From positions 40,781-102,305 of the forward strand of contig DFQX01000049.1 of the NCBI GenBank assembly GCA_002381155.1: DNA of 61,525 nucleotides, written 5' to 3'. Position numbers and translations under genes: made by a program. Numbering within the stretch: position 1 is the first letter of the stretch; each line of letters begins with the position of its first letter. The DNA comes from Flavobacteriaceae bacterium UBA3478 (lineage in GTDB: Bacteria > Bacteroidota > Bacteroidia > Flavobacteriales > Flavobacteriaceae). Positions 1-8,483 of the stretch are shown in pieces. Below the pieces are notes generated by a model. That model was not told the origin of the DNA, did no database searches, and saw only the letters and a program-made list of their open reading frames with translations.

Positions 1-7
1 AACCATT

Positions 8-3000
8 ATGAACAAGATCAAATTACTTTTGATAGCTCTTTTTATGGGTTCAACTAGCGCGCTATTGGCCCAGACGGTTACGGGAACTGTTAGCAGTGCT
101 GACGGTCCTTTACCAGGAGCTACAGTATTAATTAAGGGAACCGCAATCGGTACATCCACCGACTTTGACGGTAACTTTAGTATTGAGGCTTCAAGCGAGG
201 ATGTTCTGGTAATTTCTTTTATCGGATACACTACCAAAGAAGTATTAGTGGGCAGCCAGAGCGAGATCAATGTGATGCTCGACTCTTCTAATGTCCTAGA
301 TGAGGTAATCGTAGTAGGTTACGGTACGCAAACTAGAGGAGGGGTTACCGGATCGGTCGCCACAGTTGACATGTCTGAGGCTGTCAAAACTCCGGTAGTT
401 AACGCTGCTGAAACACTACAAGGGCGTGTTACCGGGGTAAACGTTGTGACTAACGCCAACCCAGGTCAAGCACCAAAGATTACTATCCGCGGTTTTGGTA
501 CAAGTAATAGTACCAACCCACTTTATATTATCGATGGGGTACAAACCGACGATCCTTTAGTGCTTAACAACATTAACCCTGCCGACATTGAACAGATGAA
601 CGTTTTGAAGGATGGAGCTGCCGCAATCTATGGTGCTCGAGCTTCTAACGGGGTTGTAATCATCACTACGAAAGGTGGAGGATACAATATGTCAAAGGCG
701 GCTATTTCTGTAGACCTCTACACCGGTACACAACAGCTATCTAATGCTCCTGAGATGCTAAACGCTCAGCAGCACGCGGATATGATTTGGCAGAGTTATA
801 TCAATGATGGTATTACACCTTCGCACCCACAATACGGTTCAGGATCTTCACCAGTGGTACCTTCAAGTATTGTAGGTTATACTCGTGTTATTTCTTACAA
901 TCCGATTGTTTTTGCAGCACCAGGTGTATTTACAGCTAACGTTAACCCAGGAGGAACAGATTGGATTGAAGCAGTTACAAGAGATGCGCAAGTTACTAAT
1001 GCCGCTTTCTCAATTGCTAACGGTAACGCCTCGTCTAAATACTACTTCGGTTTAAACTATTTAGACCGAGAAGGTATTATGGATTATACAGGTTTTAAAA
1101 GAGGAAGTCTTAAGTTTAACAGCGAGGCTAAATCAGGAAAATTCACTGTAGGGCAGCACCTTAACGTATCGTATACCAATACTATGCCTGGAAACGCTGA
1201 AGCGATTGAAGGAGCAATGCGTATTACCCCTCTCCTGCCAGTAGTTGACAATGATGGAAACTACACCGGGGTAGCTGGACCAGGTTTGAGTAATACTCGT
1301 AACCCTGTTGCGCAGCTATATCGCACGAGAAACGACTATTTCAAACGTTTCAATCTTATTGGAGACATTTATGCTCAAATGGAACTCGCTGATGGATTAA
1401 CAGCAAAAACTACTTTTGCTGGAGGATTTAACACCTTCGATTCTCGTCAATTTACTTCATTAGATCCTGAGCACGGAGAGCCGATCTCTACACAGACTCT
1501 AACTGAACAAAGCCAAACTGCTTACAACTGGAACTGGACGACTACACTTAATCTTAATAAGACATTCGGATCTCACTCTCTTAACGCAATCGCAGGTATC
1601 GAGTGGGTAAAAGAATCAGGTAAAGGACATGGTATATCAAGAACGGGTTATCTATTTGAAACTCCAAACTTTTATCTCCTTAATAATGGATCAGGAACAC
1701 CTAACGTAACTTATGCTTACGATGGTTTCAGTTCTCTTTATTCTCTCTTTGGAACAGCGAACTATTCCTATGACAGCAAGTATTATGCAACATTAACCGT
1801 TCGTCGTGATGAATCGTCACGTTTTATTGGCGATAATAAGAGTGATATTTTCCCTTCAGCTAGTGTCGGTTGGGATTTAAGCAACGAAGATTTCTTTAAT
1901 GCTGACGGTCTAATCAACAGAATGAAAATTAAGGCTTCATGGGGTCAGTTAGGTAACCAAACCTTACCAGCAAACAACCCTACCATTAATATTTCTGGGT
2001 TGAGTGAGAGTTTAGCTAACTACTCTTTTAACGATTCCAGCATTTCTCAAGGTGCTATCCTTCAACAGGTGGGTAACCCTAACTTAAAATGGGAGACTTC
2101 AGAGACAACCAACTTCGGAGTTGATCTAGGGCTATTAGATTACAAATTATCTATCTCAGCGGAATACTTTAGTATTAAGACTAAAGATCTCATTACTAGA
2201 GATAATAGCTTAATCAGTACAACAGCTATCGATGCTGGTGCACCATTAGTTAACCTTGGTGATATCGAGAATACCGGTTTTGATTTAGCTCTAGGTTATG
2301 CTGACGAAACAGCAACAGGTCTTACTTACGATATCAGTGTTAACCTATCAAGCTATAAAAACAATGTAGTTCGTCTAATTGGTGATGCACCGGTAGCTGG
2401 TAGAGGAGACCTCAGAAATGGGGCAGTAACTCGTACTGAAATAGGAGATGAAATGTCATACTACTTTGGCTTAAAACAAACTGGTCTTGACAGCAATGGT
2501 CGTATGACTTTTGAAGATCTAAATGGTGATGGGCAAATTACCGCTGCTGACCGTCAGAAAATTGGCTCACCTCATCCGGATTTCACTTACGGTATTAATT
2601 TAAATTTAGGTTATAAAGGATTTGATTTATCGGCATTTTTTAATGGATCTCAAGGAAACGATGCCTACAACTACAGTAAAGTGTTTACTGACTTTGGTTA
2701 CTTTTTCTTAGGTAATAGAAGTGCTCGAGTACTGGATGCCTGGACTCCGAGCAACACTAACACTATGGTACCAGCATTATCTAGCTCATATCCATTGAAC
2801 GAATCATCAGCCAATAGCTATTTTGTTGAAGATGCTTCATTCCTAAGATTGAAAAACCTTCAGTTAGGTTATACACTGCCAGACAATGCTTTAAATGCGA
2901 TTGGAGCTGAAAGTGTGAGAATCTACCTTCAAGGAACTAACCTATTTACGATAACAGACTATACTGGATTCGATCCAGAGGTAGTCGCTTACGATAACTT

Positions 3001-3073
3001 AAGCCTTGGAATAGATGCAAGAGTATATCCATTTGCTAGAACTATTTCACTAGGAACTAATATTAAATTCTAA
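8..3073 (+). CDS. SusC/RagA-family TonB-linked outer membrane protein
   Basis: This is a TonB-dependent outer-membrane transporter of the SusC/RagA type, 1021 aa. A signal peptide (about residues 1-21, ending ALLAQ) is followed by a carboxypeptidase-regulatory-like domain (about 23-95). The plug domain (about 105-225) carries the SusC signatures VIVVGYGTQ, LYIIDGVQ and GARASNGVVIITTKGG, and a long beta-barrel ends in the aromatic terminal strand (TNIKF). SusC proteins import ligands captured by their SusD lipoprotein, and the SusD gene follows after 3 nt. The start lies 7 nt from the window edge, so its promoter and any sigma/anti-sigma regulator are outside. The substrate cannot be read from the sequence: no glycoside hydrolase, polysaccharide lyase or sulfatase is adjacent. 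Confidence 0.96.
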   Translation: MNKIKLLLIALFMGSTSALLAQTVTGTVSSADGPLPGATVLIKGTAIGTSTDFDGNFSIEASSEDVLVISFIGYTTKEVLVGSQSEINVMLDSSNVLDEVIVVGYGTQTRGGVTGSVATVDMSEAVKTPVVNAAETLQGRVTGVNVVTNANPGQAPKITIRGFGTSNSTNPLYIIDGVQTDDPLVLNNINPADIEQMNVLKDGAAAIYGARASNGVVIITTKGGGYNMSKAAISVDLYTGTQQLSNAPEMLNAQQHADMIWQSYINDGITPSHPQYGSGSSPVVPSSIVGYTRVISYNPIVFAAPGVFTANVNPGGTDWIEAVTRDAQVTNAAFSIANGNASSKYYFGLNYLDREGIMDYTGFKRGSLKFNSEAKSGKFTVGQHLNVSYTNTMPGNAEAIEGAMRITPLLPVVDNDGNYTGVAGPGLSNTRNPVAQLYRTRNDYFKRFNLIGDIYAQMELADGLTAKTTFAGGFNTFDSRQFTSLDPEHGEPISTQTLTEQSQTAYNWNWTTTLNLNKTFGSHSLNAIAGIEWVKESGKGHGISRTGYLFETPNFYLLNNGSGTPNVTYAYDGFSSLYSLFGTANYSYDSKYYATLTVRRDESSRFIGDNKSDIFPSASVGWDLSNEDFFNADGLINRMKIKASWGQLGNQTLPANNPTINISGLSESLANYSFNDSSISQGAILQQVGNPNLKWETSETTNFGVDLGLLDYKLSISAEYFSIKTKDLITRDNSLISTTAIDAGAPLVNLGDIENTGFDLALGYADETATGLTYDISVNLSSYKNNVVRLIGDAPVAGRGDLRNGAVTRTEIGDEMSYYFGLKQTGLDSNGRMTFEDLNGDGQITAADRQKIGSPHPDFTYGINLNLGYKGFDLSAFFNGSQGNDAYNYSKVFTDFGYFFLGNRSARVLDAWTPSNTNTMVPALSSSYPLNESSANSYFVEDASFLRLKNLQLGYTLPDNALNAIGAESVRIYLQGTNLFTITDYTGFDPEVVAYDNLSLGIDARVYPFARTISLGTNIKF

Positions 3074-3076
3074 AAA

Positions 3077-4771
3077 ATGATGAAAATGAAAACAAGAATA
3101 AGTTTTTTATTTGCGCTTCTACTTGTCATCGCTTGTAGTAAAGACTTTACTGAGTCACCTGCCGTAGGTGCACTTAGTGATGATGCGCTGAAAAATGCTA
3201 CTGGAGTAGATTTACTCCTTACCGGAGCCTATTCGACACTTAATGCCCAAGTGAATGTCGGATATGGTAATTACTGGGGAAGAGCTGCTGACGATTGGAC
3301 TGCAGATGTTCTTTCAGATGATGCTCACAAAGGAAGTACTGATGATGATCAGGCAGATCTGAAAGAAATTGAATTATATAATTGGGACCCAGGAAATGGA
3401 TATTGGTCTGCCCGATGGGGAGTTCTATTCGCTGGAGCAAACCGCGCAAATGCCGTAATCGCACTTATCAATTCTATTGAAGGGGGTGACTTCTCAGCAC
3501 AACTTGCCGAAGCTCGGTTCCTTCGTGGTCACTTTAATTTTCAAATTCAAAGATATTGGGGGAATGTTCCCTATATCTCAGAGGAGAATTACGCTAATAC
3601 CGAATTCAACCAACCAAATTCTGGTCCGATTTGGGATAAAATCGAAGCAGATTTTAGTTATGCGAAAGAAAATCTTCCTGCTAGCCAGGCTGAACCAGGT
3701 AGACCCACCAAATGGACAGCAACTGCCTATTTAGGTAAAACTTACATCTACCAATCGAAATTCCCAGCAGCACTGGCTGAATTCGATGCAGTGATCAATA
3801 GTGGTGCGTATGCTCTATTACCAAATTATGTGGACAACTTCAAAGCGAAGGGAGAGAATGGTACTGAGTCAGTATTTGCGATACAATTTACTACTGACTC
3901 TGGTCAATCTTTTAACTCTAATAGTATGGGTACATTAAATTTCCCCAACCCTGGACCATTTGGTTCTTGTTGTGGTTTTTATCAGCCCACTCAAGATTTA
4001 GCTAACGCTTTCCAAGTAGACGCTAATGGATTACCATTATTAGACACCTACAACGACCAAGATATCGCTAATGATTATGGAATAAACTCAGACGAATCTT
4101 TTACTCCTCATGCTGGAACACTTGATCCAAGAATCGACTACACCGTTGGTCGTCGTGGAATTGATTACAACGGATATGGAGTGAACGTAGGTAAGGATTG
4201 GATCAGAGCTAATTTTAGTGACATCTCAGGTCCATACCTTGGCAAGAAGCATGTTTATCACCAAGACGAGGCATCAATCACTCAAGCAACTGGTGGATGG
4301 GGAGAACAGCTATCGGGTCTTAACTATCACATTATCCGATATGCCGATGTTATCCTAATGGCTGCTGAAGCAGCCGTTGAAGTAGGTCAGTTGAATAAAG
4401 CCCTGGATTATGTCAATCAAATCCGACTAAGAGCTAAAAATTCTGATGTCGTTCTTGATGAAGATGGTAATCCTGCCGCTAACTATTCAGTAGAACCTTA
4501 TGCTGCATTTGCTTCTGCAGACTATGCTAGAAAGGCCGTACGTTTCGAGCGTAGAATAGAACTAGGGATGGAAGGTCAACGACTGTTCGACTTACGTCGT
4601 TGGGGTACTCAAGTATCAACCATGAATGAGTACTTTGATAACGAAGCTCGTACAATCAGTAACATTGCACAAAAACGAAGCACAGTATCTGACAAACACA
4701 AGCTACTTCCTATTCCTCTACAAGCGATCGATTTAAGTGGTGGAGTATTAACACAAAACCCAGGATACTAG
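3077..4771 (+). CDS. SusD/RagB-family nutrient-binding outer membrane lipoprotein
   Basis: Surface lipoprotein of 564 aa that pairs with the SusC transporter immediately upstream to bind substrate. The signal peptide ends in a lipobox (LLLVIAC) with lipidated Cys20. The body has the helical TPR-like SusD fold, seen in EARFLRGHFNFQIQRYWG and the later IRYADVILMAAEAAVEVG. The C-terminal part carries the usual FERRIELGMEGQRLFDLRRW segment. The start ATG lies 3 nt after the SusC stop, so the two are co-transcribed; other in-frame ATGs at 3080 and 3086 would also leave a workable signal peptide. The local motif GSCCGFYQPTQ is unusual, but I cannot tie it to a ligand. A strong terminator hairpin follows the gene. 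Confidence 0.95.
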   Translation: MMKMKTRISFLFALLLVIACSKDFTESPAVGALSDDALKNATGVDLLLTGAYSTLNAQVNVGYGNYWGRAADDWTADVLSDDAHKGSTDDDQADLKEIELYNWDPGNGYWSARWGVLFAGANRANAVIALINSIEGGDFSAQLAEARFLRGHFNFQIQRYWGNVPYISEENYANTEFNQPNSGPIWDKIEADFSYAKENLPASQAEPGRPTKWTATAYLGKTYIYQSKFPAALAEFDAVINSGAYALLPNYVDNFKAKGENGTESVFAIQFTTDSGQSFNSNSMGTLNFPNPGPFGSCCGFYQPTQDLANAFQVDANGLPLLDTYNDQDIANDYGINSDESFTPHAGTLDPRIDYTVGRRGIDYNGYGVNVGKDWIRANFSDISGPYLGKKHVYHQDEASITQATGGWGEQLSGLNYHIIRYADVILMAAEAAVEVGQLNKALDYVNQIRLRAKNSDVVLDEDGNPAANYSVEPYAAFASADYARKAVRFERRIELGMEGQRLFDLRRWGTQVSTMNEYFDNEARTISNIAQKRSTVSDKHKLLPIPLQAIDLSGGVLTQNPGY

Positions 4772-4798
4772 TTTGAGTAAAGTTTTAGAATCCTAACC

Positions 4799-4836
4799 AA
4801 AAGGCACTCTTTAATTAGAGTGCCTTTTTTATTTTT
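4799..4836 (+). terminator. Intrinsic terminator after susCD
   Basis: A perfect 12-bp stem is formed by AAAAGGCACTCT (4799-4810) and AGAGTGCCTTTT (4817-4828), with a 6-nt loop TTAATT and a downstream T-rich tract. It separates the SusC/SusD operon from the next gene, whose ATG lies only 14 nt downstream at 4850, so that gene's promoter must overlap this hairpin or transcription must read through. Confidence 0.88.
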
Positions 4837-4849
4837 AAAAGAAAAAGAT

Positions 4850-6085
4850 ATGAAACAGATTTTTTTCTGGTGTATACTCTTTCTTACCACCTTTTCGTTT
4901 GCTCAGAAACGAATCAGTGGTCAAGTACTTCACACCTACACTAAAGAACCTATCGAAGGAGCGCTAGTAGAGCTTGAAGGAACCTCTGTGGTAAGAATTG
5001 TAACCAATTCAGAAGGAGGTTTCACCATTCCTCTAAATTATCAAGGTGACTCTTTTCAACTTAGAATCGGAGGAATTGGTTTTAATCAGACTAGCTATAA
5101 CTATAGCCAGAACGACGCTACAGAAAATCTCGTCTATTATCTAGAGCCTAGAGAGATACGCCTAAAAGAGATTAACGTAGAGGGCTATCGCGAACCTCAA
5201 CAACTCATTGAAAGAATGCTTAATAGACGCAAAGAATACGAGGACAAAAACTCTATTCAGGCACTAGGCTTCTTTCGAGAGCGTATTCAAAAACGAGGAA
5301 ATAACTTGTCCTTGGCCGAAGCAGTTATAAGTATTGTGAAACGTCCGAATACTAGCGACCTTAATGATCTGGTATTTTTGAATCAGCTTCGAAAAGCAAA
5401 TAACTATCGATCTATCGATTCAGTCGCCGTGAAATTACAAGGGGGCCCATTCAATATTTTATACACCGATTTAGCTAAATACCCAGAAATTGTATTTGAC
5501 GAGAATAACCTTGAATTTTACAAATACACTTATTTAGGCACACTCGATTACAATGAACAAGAGGTGCTTCAAGTAGCATTCGAACCAAGGAGTAGCTCTA
5601 AAAGCCCTAACTTCTCTGGAGTATTATACCTCAATAAAGCCTCATTTGATTTAGTTCGAGCAGATTTAGATCTAGACGTTTCGAATCGAGAGAGAACCTC
5701 TAGGATTTTCGTTAAGAAGAAACCTGAAGGAATGGATATTTGGCCGACTCAAATGCGTTATCAAATAGATTACGCCCCGAAGGACGATAGTTGGCTCCTC
5801 AGGTATGGTAAAATTGATTTAGAGTTTAGGGTTAATTGGAAATCTCGTCTGTTTAGAAGAACCTATCAAATAGAAGCTGAAATGGCTATTACCGATTGGT
5901 TAGAAGGTCGCAGTAAAAACCTAGTTGAGGAGAAAGCGAGACTTAGACCCAACAAGGTACTGATTGAATCTCTTGAAGGCTTTTACGATCCGCTTTTCTG
6001 GGAAAACTATACCATTATTGAGCCCGACTCAGAAATTGAGAAGGTTATCGCCAAAATAGAACGTCAATTAAAACGTTTAAAATAG
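4850..6085 (+). CDS. Secreted carboxypeptidase-like regulatory domain protein
   Basis: A protein of 411 aa with a signal peptide (MKQIFFWCILFL...SFAQ). An N-terminal carboxypeptidase-regulatory-like beta-sandwich (RISGQVLHTYTKEPIEGALV, about residues 20-90) is followed by a large region without an obvious catalytic motif. Such proteins are common in Bacteroidota and sit in the envelope, often near SusCD pairs; no specific function is established. I start it at the ATG at 4850 rather than at 4820, because the upstream extension would begin inside the terminator stem and would bury the signal peptide. Its 3' end overlaps the convergent asparaginase gene by 9 nt. Whether it serves the upstream SusCD system is unknown. 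Confidence 0.8.
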   Translation: MKQIFFWCILFLTTFSFAQKRISGQVLHTYTKEPIEGALVELEGTSVVRIVTNSEGGFTIPLNYQGDSFQLRIGGIGFNQTSYNYSQNDATENLVYYLEPREIRLKEINVEGYREPQQLIERMLNRRKEYEDKNSIQALGFFRERIQKRGNNLSLAEAVISIVKRPNTSDLNDLVFLNQLRKANNYRSIDSVAVKLQGGPFNILYTDLAKYPEIVFDENNLEFYKYTYLGTLDYNEQEVLQVAFEPRSSSKSPNFSGVLYLNKASFDLVRADLDLDVSNRERTSRIFVKKKPEGMDIWPTQMRYQIDYAPKDDSWLLRYGKIDLEFRVNWKSRLFRRTYQIEAEMAITDWLEGRSKNLVEEKARLRPNKVLIESLEGFYDPLFWENYTIIEPDSEIEKVIAKIERQLKRLK

Positions 6086-7039
6086 GGTGTTTGGAGTTAA
6101 AAGGGTCTTTCCTTTTGAGTCGCCGATAGTATAATTAAATCCAGGATGAATAGCGAATCCTCCTGTTTCTCCATCTTTTCTAAGGGCTACAAACCCTGCT
6201 TGAAAATCCTTAACACGATCGCCACCTTTCTTAGCGATTCGACGAACCGCTTCTTCACAAGCCTCTTGAGGATGCATACCCTGGCGCATGAGTTCGACGA
6301 TTAAGAAGCTTCCGACACTTTTCAATATCTCCTCTCCCATTCCCGTAGCTGTAGCTCCACCTACTTCATTATCAATAAATAACCCAGAACCAATAATTGG
6401 TGAATCACCAACACGGCCGCGTATCTTGTAAGCTAGACCGCTGGTGGTACATCCGCCTGAAATATCACCCGCATTATCAATAGCCAACATGCCAATGGTG
6501 TCGTGATTTTCAATATTAATAATCGGCTTATACTGGGCGGTTTCTAGCCACTTTTCCCAGGCAGCTTTTGAAGATTCTGTAAGCAAATTGGTCTTTTCAA
6601 AACCCTGCTCAAGGGCGAATTGCTGCGCACCTTCACCGGCAAGAATGACATGAGGTGAATTCTCCATTACCTTTCGAGCTACCGATATTGGATGCTCAAT
6701 ATCTTCTAGAAATACTACAGAACCTGCATTACCTTGAGCATCCATAATACAAGCATCTAGAGTAACTCTTCCTTCCCGGTCTGGGAGACCTCCTTTACCG
6801 ACAGAGCTATTTGAAACATCCGATTCTTCAACTCGACATCCCGCCTCAATAGCGTCTAAGGCGCTAGCCGATTGGTTTAACTGTTCAAGCGCTGCGTCTA
6901 CCGCATTAGGTACATTCCATGTAGCGATCACCTTAATGCCATTACCTTGGTAAGATCTTACAGTATTTGATTTTGATTTAGCAAACAAAAGACTTGCCGA
7001 GCCCATGGCAGATAGAGAAAAGAAGGTTCTGCGTTTCAT
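6077..7039 (-). CDS. N(4)-(beta-N-acetylglucosaminyl)-L-asparaginase (glycosylasparaginase)
   Basis: An Ntn-hydrolase of 320 aa that cleaves the GlcNAc-Asn linkage left after glycoprotein degradation. The family is made as a precursor that cuts itself before a catalytic Thr. Here the site is NHD/TIGM with Thr181, followed by substrate-binding stretches GGCTTSG, RVGDSPIIG and ATATGMGE. The N-terminus MKRRTFFSLSAMGSASLLFA looks like a twin-arginine export signal, so the enzyme probably acts outside the cytoplasm. The ATG at 7039 is preferred over the in-frame start at 7144 because it gives this clean signal and leaves 54 nt to the divergent cutC gene. A plain plant-type asparaginase is less likely, because the glycosylasparaginase context GCTTSG is intact. 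Confidence 0.9.
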   Translation of the reverse strand: MKRRTFFSLSAMGSASLLFAKSKSNTVRSYQGNGIKVIATWNVPNAVDAALEQLNQSASALDAIEAGCRVEESDVSNSSVGKGGLPDREGRVTLDACIMDAQGNAGSVVFLEDIEHPISVARKVMENSPHVILAGEGAQQFALEQGFEKTNLLTESSKAAWEKWLETAQYKPIINIENHDTIGMLAIDNAGDISGGCTTSGLAYKIRGRVGDSPIIGSGLFIDNEVGGATATGMGEEILKSVGSFLIVELMRQGMHPQEACEEAVRRIAKKGGDRVKDFQAGFVALRKDGETGGFAIHPGFNYTIGDSKGKTLLTPNTLF

Positions 7040-7093
7040 ATCTATTGATTTAGATTTAAAAGTTACTACATTGAAGCTAATAATAGTTATCAA

Positions 7094-7804
7094 ATGACCG
7101 TTGAAATCTGTGTCGATTCTATCGATTCTGCACTTATCGCCCAAAAATCAGGAGCCAATCGCATTGAACTTTGCTCGGCTTTAGCTCTCGGAGGTATTAC
7201 TCCTTCATGGGGCTTAATCGAAAAAGCAGTCCAAAAACTATCTATTGATATTCATGTCTTGATACGTCCGAGAGGAGGAGATTTTACCTATTCTGAAAGT
7301 GAAATCGATCTGATGGTCGCAGATATTGAAATGGCGAAATCTTTGGGGATAAGTGGAATTGTTTCTGGGGTGTTACATAGTGATCATACCATCGACATCA
7401 AAAACACTAAACGATTAATAAATGCTGGAGCAGGTTTACCATTTACCTTCCACAGAGCCTTCGATTGGATCCCAAATAAAGAGGAGGCTCTTAGCCAGCT
7501 CGATAATCTCGGGGCACAAAGAATTCTCACATCGGGCGGATGCATTAAAGCCATCGATGCACTAGAGACTTTAACCAACTGGAATAGAATCTACAAAACC
7601 ACAATTTTACCAGGGGGAGGAATAAATTCATCCAATTACAAGGCATTTAAAACCGCAGGATTCGAAGAAATTCACTTATCTGCTACCAAAATTATTGACA
7701 AGGGTGAAGTCGAAATTCCTATGAACGCCCTAAAATACCTCGTCGAAAGCGGTCATATTTTATGCGACAGCCAAGAAGTTTCAATCATATGCAAGGGAGG
7801 ATAA
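7094..7804 (+). CDS. cutC: CutC family protein
   Basis: A TIM-barrel protein of 236 aa of the CutC family, cytoplasmic. Typical segments are MTVEICVDS, SGANRIELCSALALGGITPS, VLIRPRGGDF, TFHRAFD, RILTSGG and LPGGGI. The family was named for copper homeostasis in E. coli, but the biochemical role is not firmly known and a direct copper role has been questioned. It is divergent from the glycosylasparaginase gene, with 54 nt between starts. I believe this neighbour pair is common in Flavobacteria (from memory, not checked), which would fit a link to sugar or glycoprotein metabolism better than to copper. Confidence 0.92.
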   Translation: MTVEICVDSIDSALIAQKSGANRIELCSALALGGITPSWGLIEKAVQKLSIDIHVLIRPRGGDFTYSESEIDLMVADIEMAKSLGISGIVSGVLHSDHTIDIKNTKRLINAGAGLPFTFHRAFDWIPNKEEALSQLDNLGAQRILTSGGCIKAIDALETLTNWNRIYKTTILPGGGINSSNYKAFKTAGFEEIHLSATKIIDKGEVEIPMNALKYLVESGHILCDSQEVSIICKGG

Positions 7805-7869
7805 CTTAATTATATTGACACATTTCAATTATTTGACTTAAATTTATGCTATAACTATACTCAAATCAC

Positions 7870-8433
7870 ATGAAAACAATCAAATCATTAATGACTCTTG
7901 TAGCGATTCTTGCGCTATCATTTGGGGTACAAGCTCAAGATGCAGATAACCGCTACACCTTCAGCGTAGGTTTCACAGGAGTAGATGCATTTCCGACAAA
8001 TGCAACAAACGACTACGCAGGAGCCTTATTTCAAGATTTTTTTAAAGTTGGTGACAACTGGAATGTAGCGCCATCGGTAACTTATGTTCAAGGAACTTAT
8101 TTCCTAGAAAATGGATTCTCTGTTGCTCTAAGAGGTAGCACTGGCTCAATTTCTAAGTTAGGAACTCAGTCGGTTAAAGAAAGCTATGTAGGTGCAGATG
8201 TATCTGTTCGTTATAACTTCTTAAGCGATACTAAATTCGATCCTTATGTTCTAGCTGGTGCTGGTAAATACTGGATGGGGGATTTCTCTTCAGGAACAGT
8301 TAACCTTGGAGCTGGATTAAATGTTTGGATCACTGATCACTTAGGTCTAACTTTTGACAGCACTTTCAAACACACTCCTACTTCTTACGGAGTTTCTCAC
8401 TTTCAACATGCACTTGGTATCGTAATTAGATAA
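7870..8433 (+). CDS. Small outer membrane beta-barrel protein
   Basis: A protein of 187 aa with a clear signal peptide (ending FGVQAQ). Alternating-hydrophobicity strands are typical of an 8-stranded OmpA/OmpX-like barrel: FSVGFTGVDAF, VSVRYNFL, DPYVLAGAGKYW, VNLGAGLNVWI, LGLTFDSTF. It ends in a hydrophobic strand (ALGIVIR) but lacks the usual terminal aromatic. There is no peptidoglycan-binding OmpA domain. The specific role is unknown. It is a monocistronic unit closed by a strong hairpin terminator, and its 65-bp upstream region is AT-rich without a confident -7 element. Confidence 0.8.
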   Translation: MKTIKSLMTLVAILALSFGVQAQDADNRYTFSVGFTGVDAFPTNATNDYAGALFQDFFKVGDNWNVAPSVTYVQGTYFLENGFSVALRGSTGSISKLGTQSVKESYVGADVSVRYNFLSDTKFDPYVLAGAGKYWMGDFSSGTVNLGAGLNVWITDHLGLTFDSTFKHTPTSYGVSHFQHALGIVIR

Positions 8434-8454
8434 TTCAAGTAATGCATAAAATTT

Positions 8455-8479
8455 AAACCCGCCATTGGCGGGTTTTTTT
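8455..8479. terminator. Intrinsic terminator between convergent genes
   Basis: AAACCCGCC (8455-8463) and GGCGGGTTT (8467-8475) form a perfect 9-bp GC-rich stem with a 3-nt loop, followed by a T run on the plus strand. The A run on the other side gives a shorter U-tract for the minus strand. It can therefore serve both the outer membrane protein gene and the convergent cytochrome gene ending at 8484. Confidence 0.87.
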
Positions 8480-8483
8480 GTGT

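Noticed and set aside
4820..4849. Ten extra N-terminal residues for the carboxypeptidase-regulatory-domain protein
   Set aside because: The extension begins inside the right arm of the terminator hairpin and would bury a good signal peptide; the ATG at 4850 is better.
7040..7144. 35-residue extension of the glycosylasparaginase
   Set aside because: It would overlap cutC on the opposite strand and hide the export signal that starts at 7039.
7815..7863. Promoter for the small outer membrane protein (TTGACA and TTTG boxes)
   Set aside because: Both boxes lack a matching downstream element at a sensible spacing.
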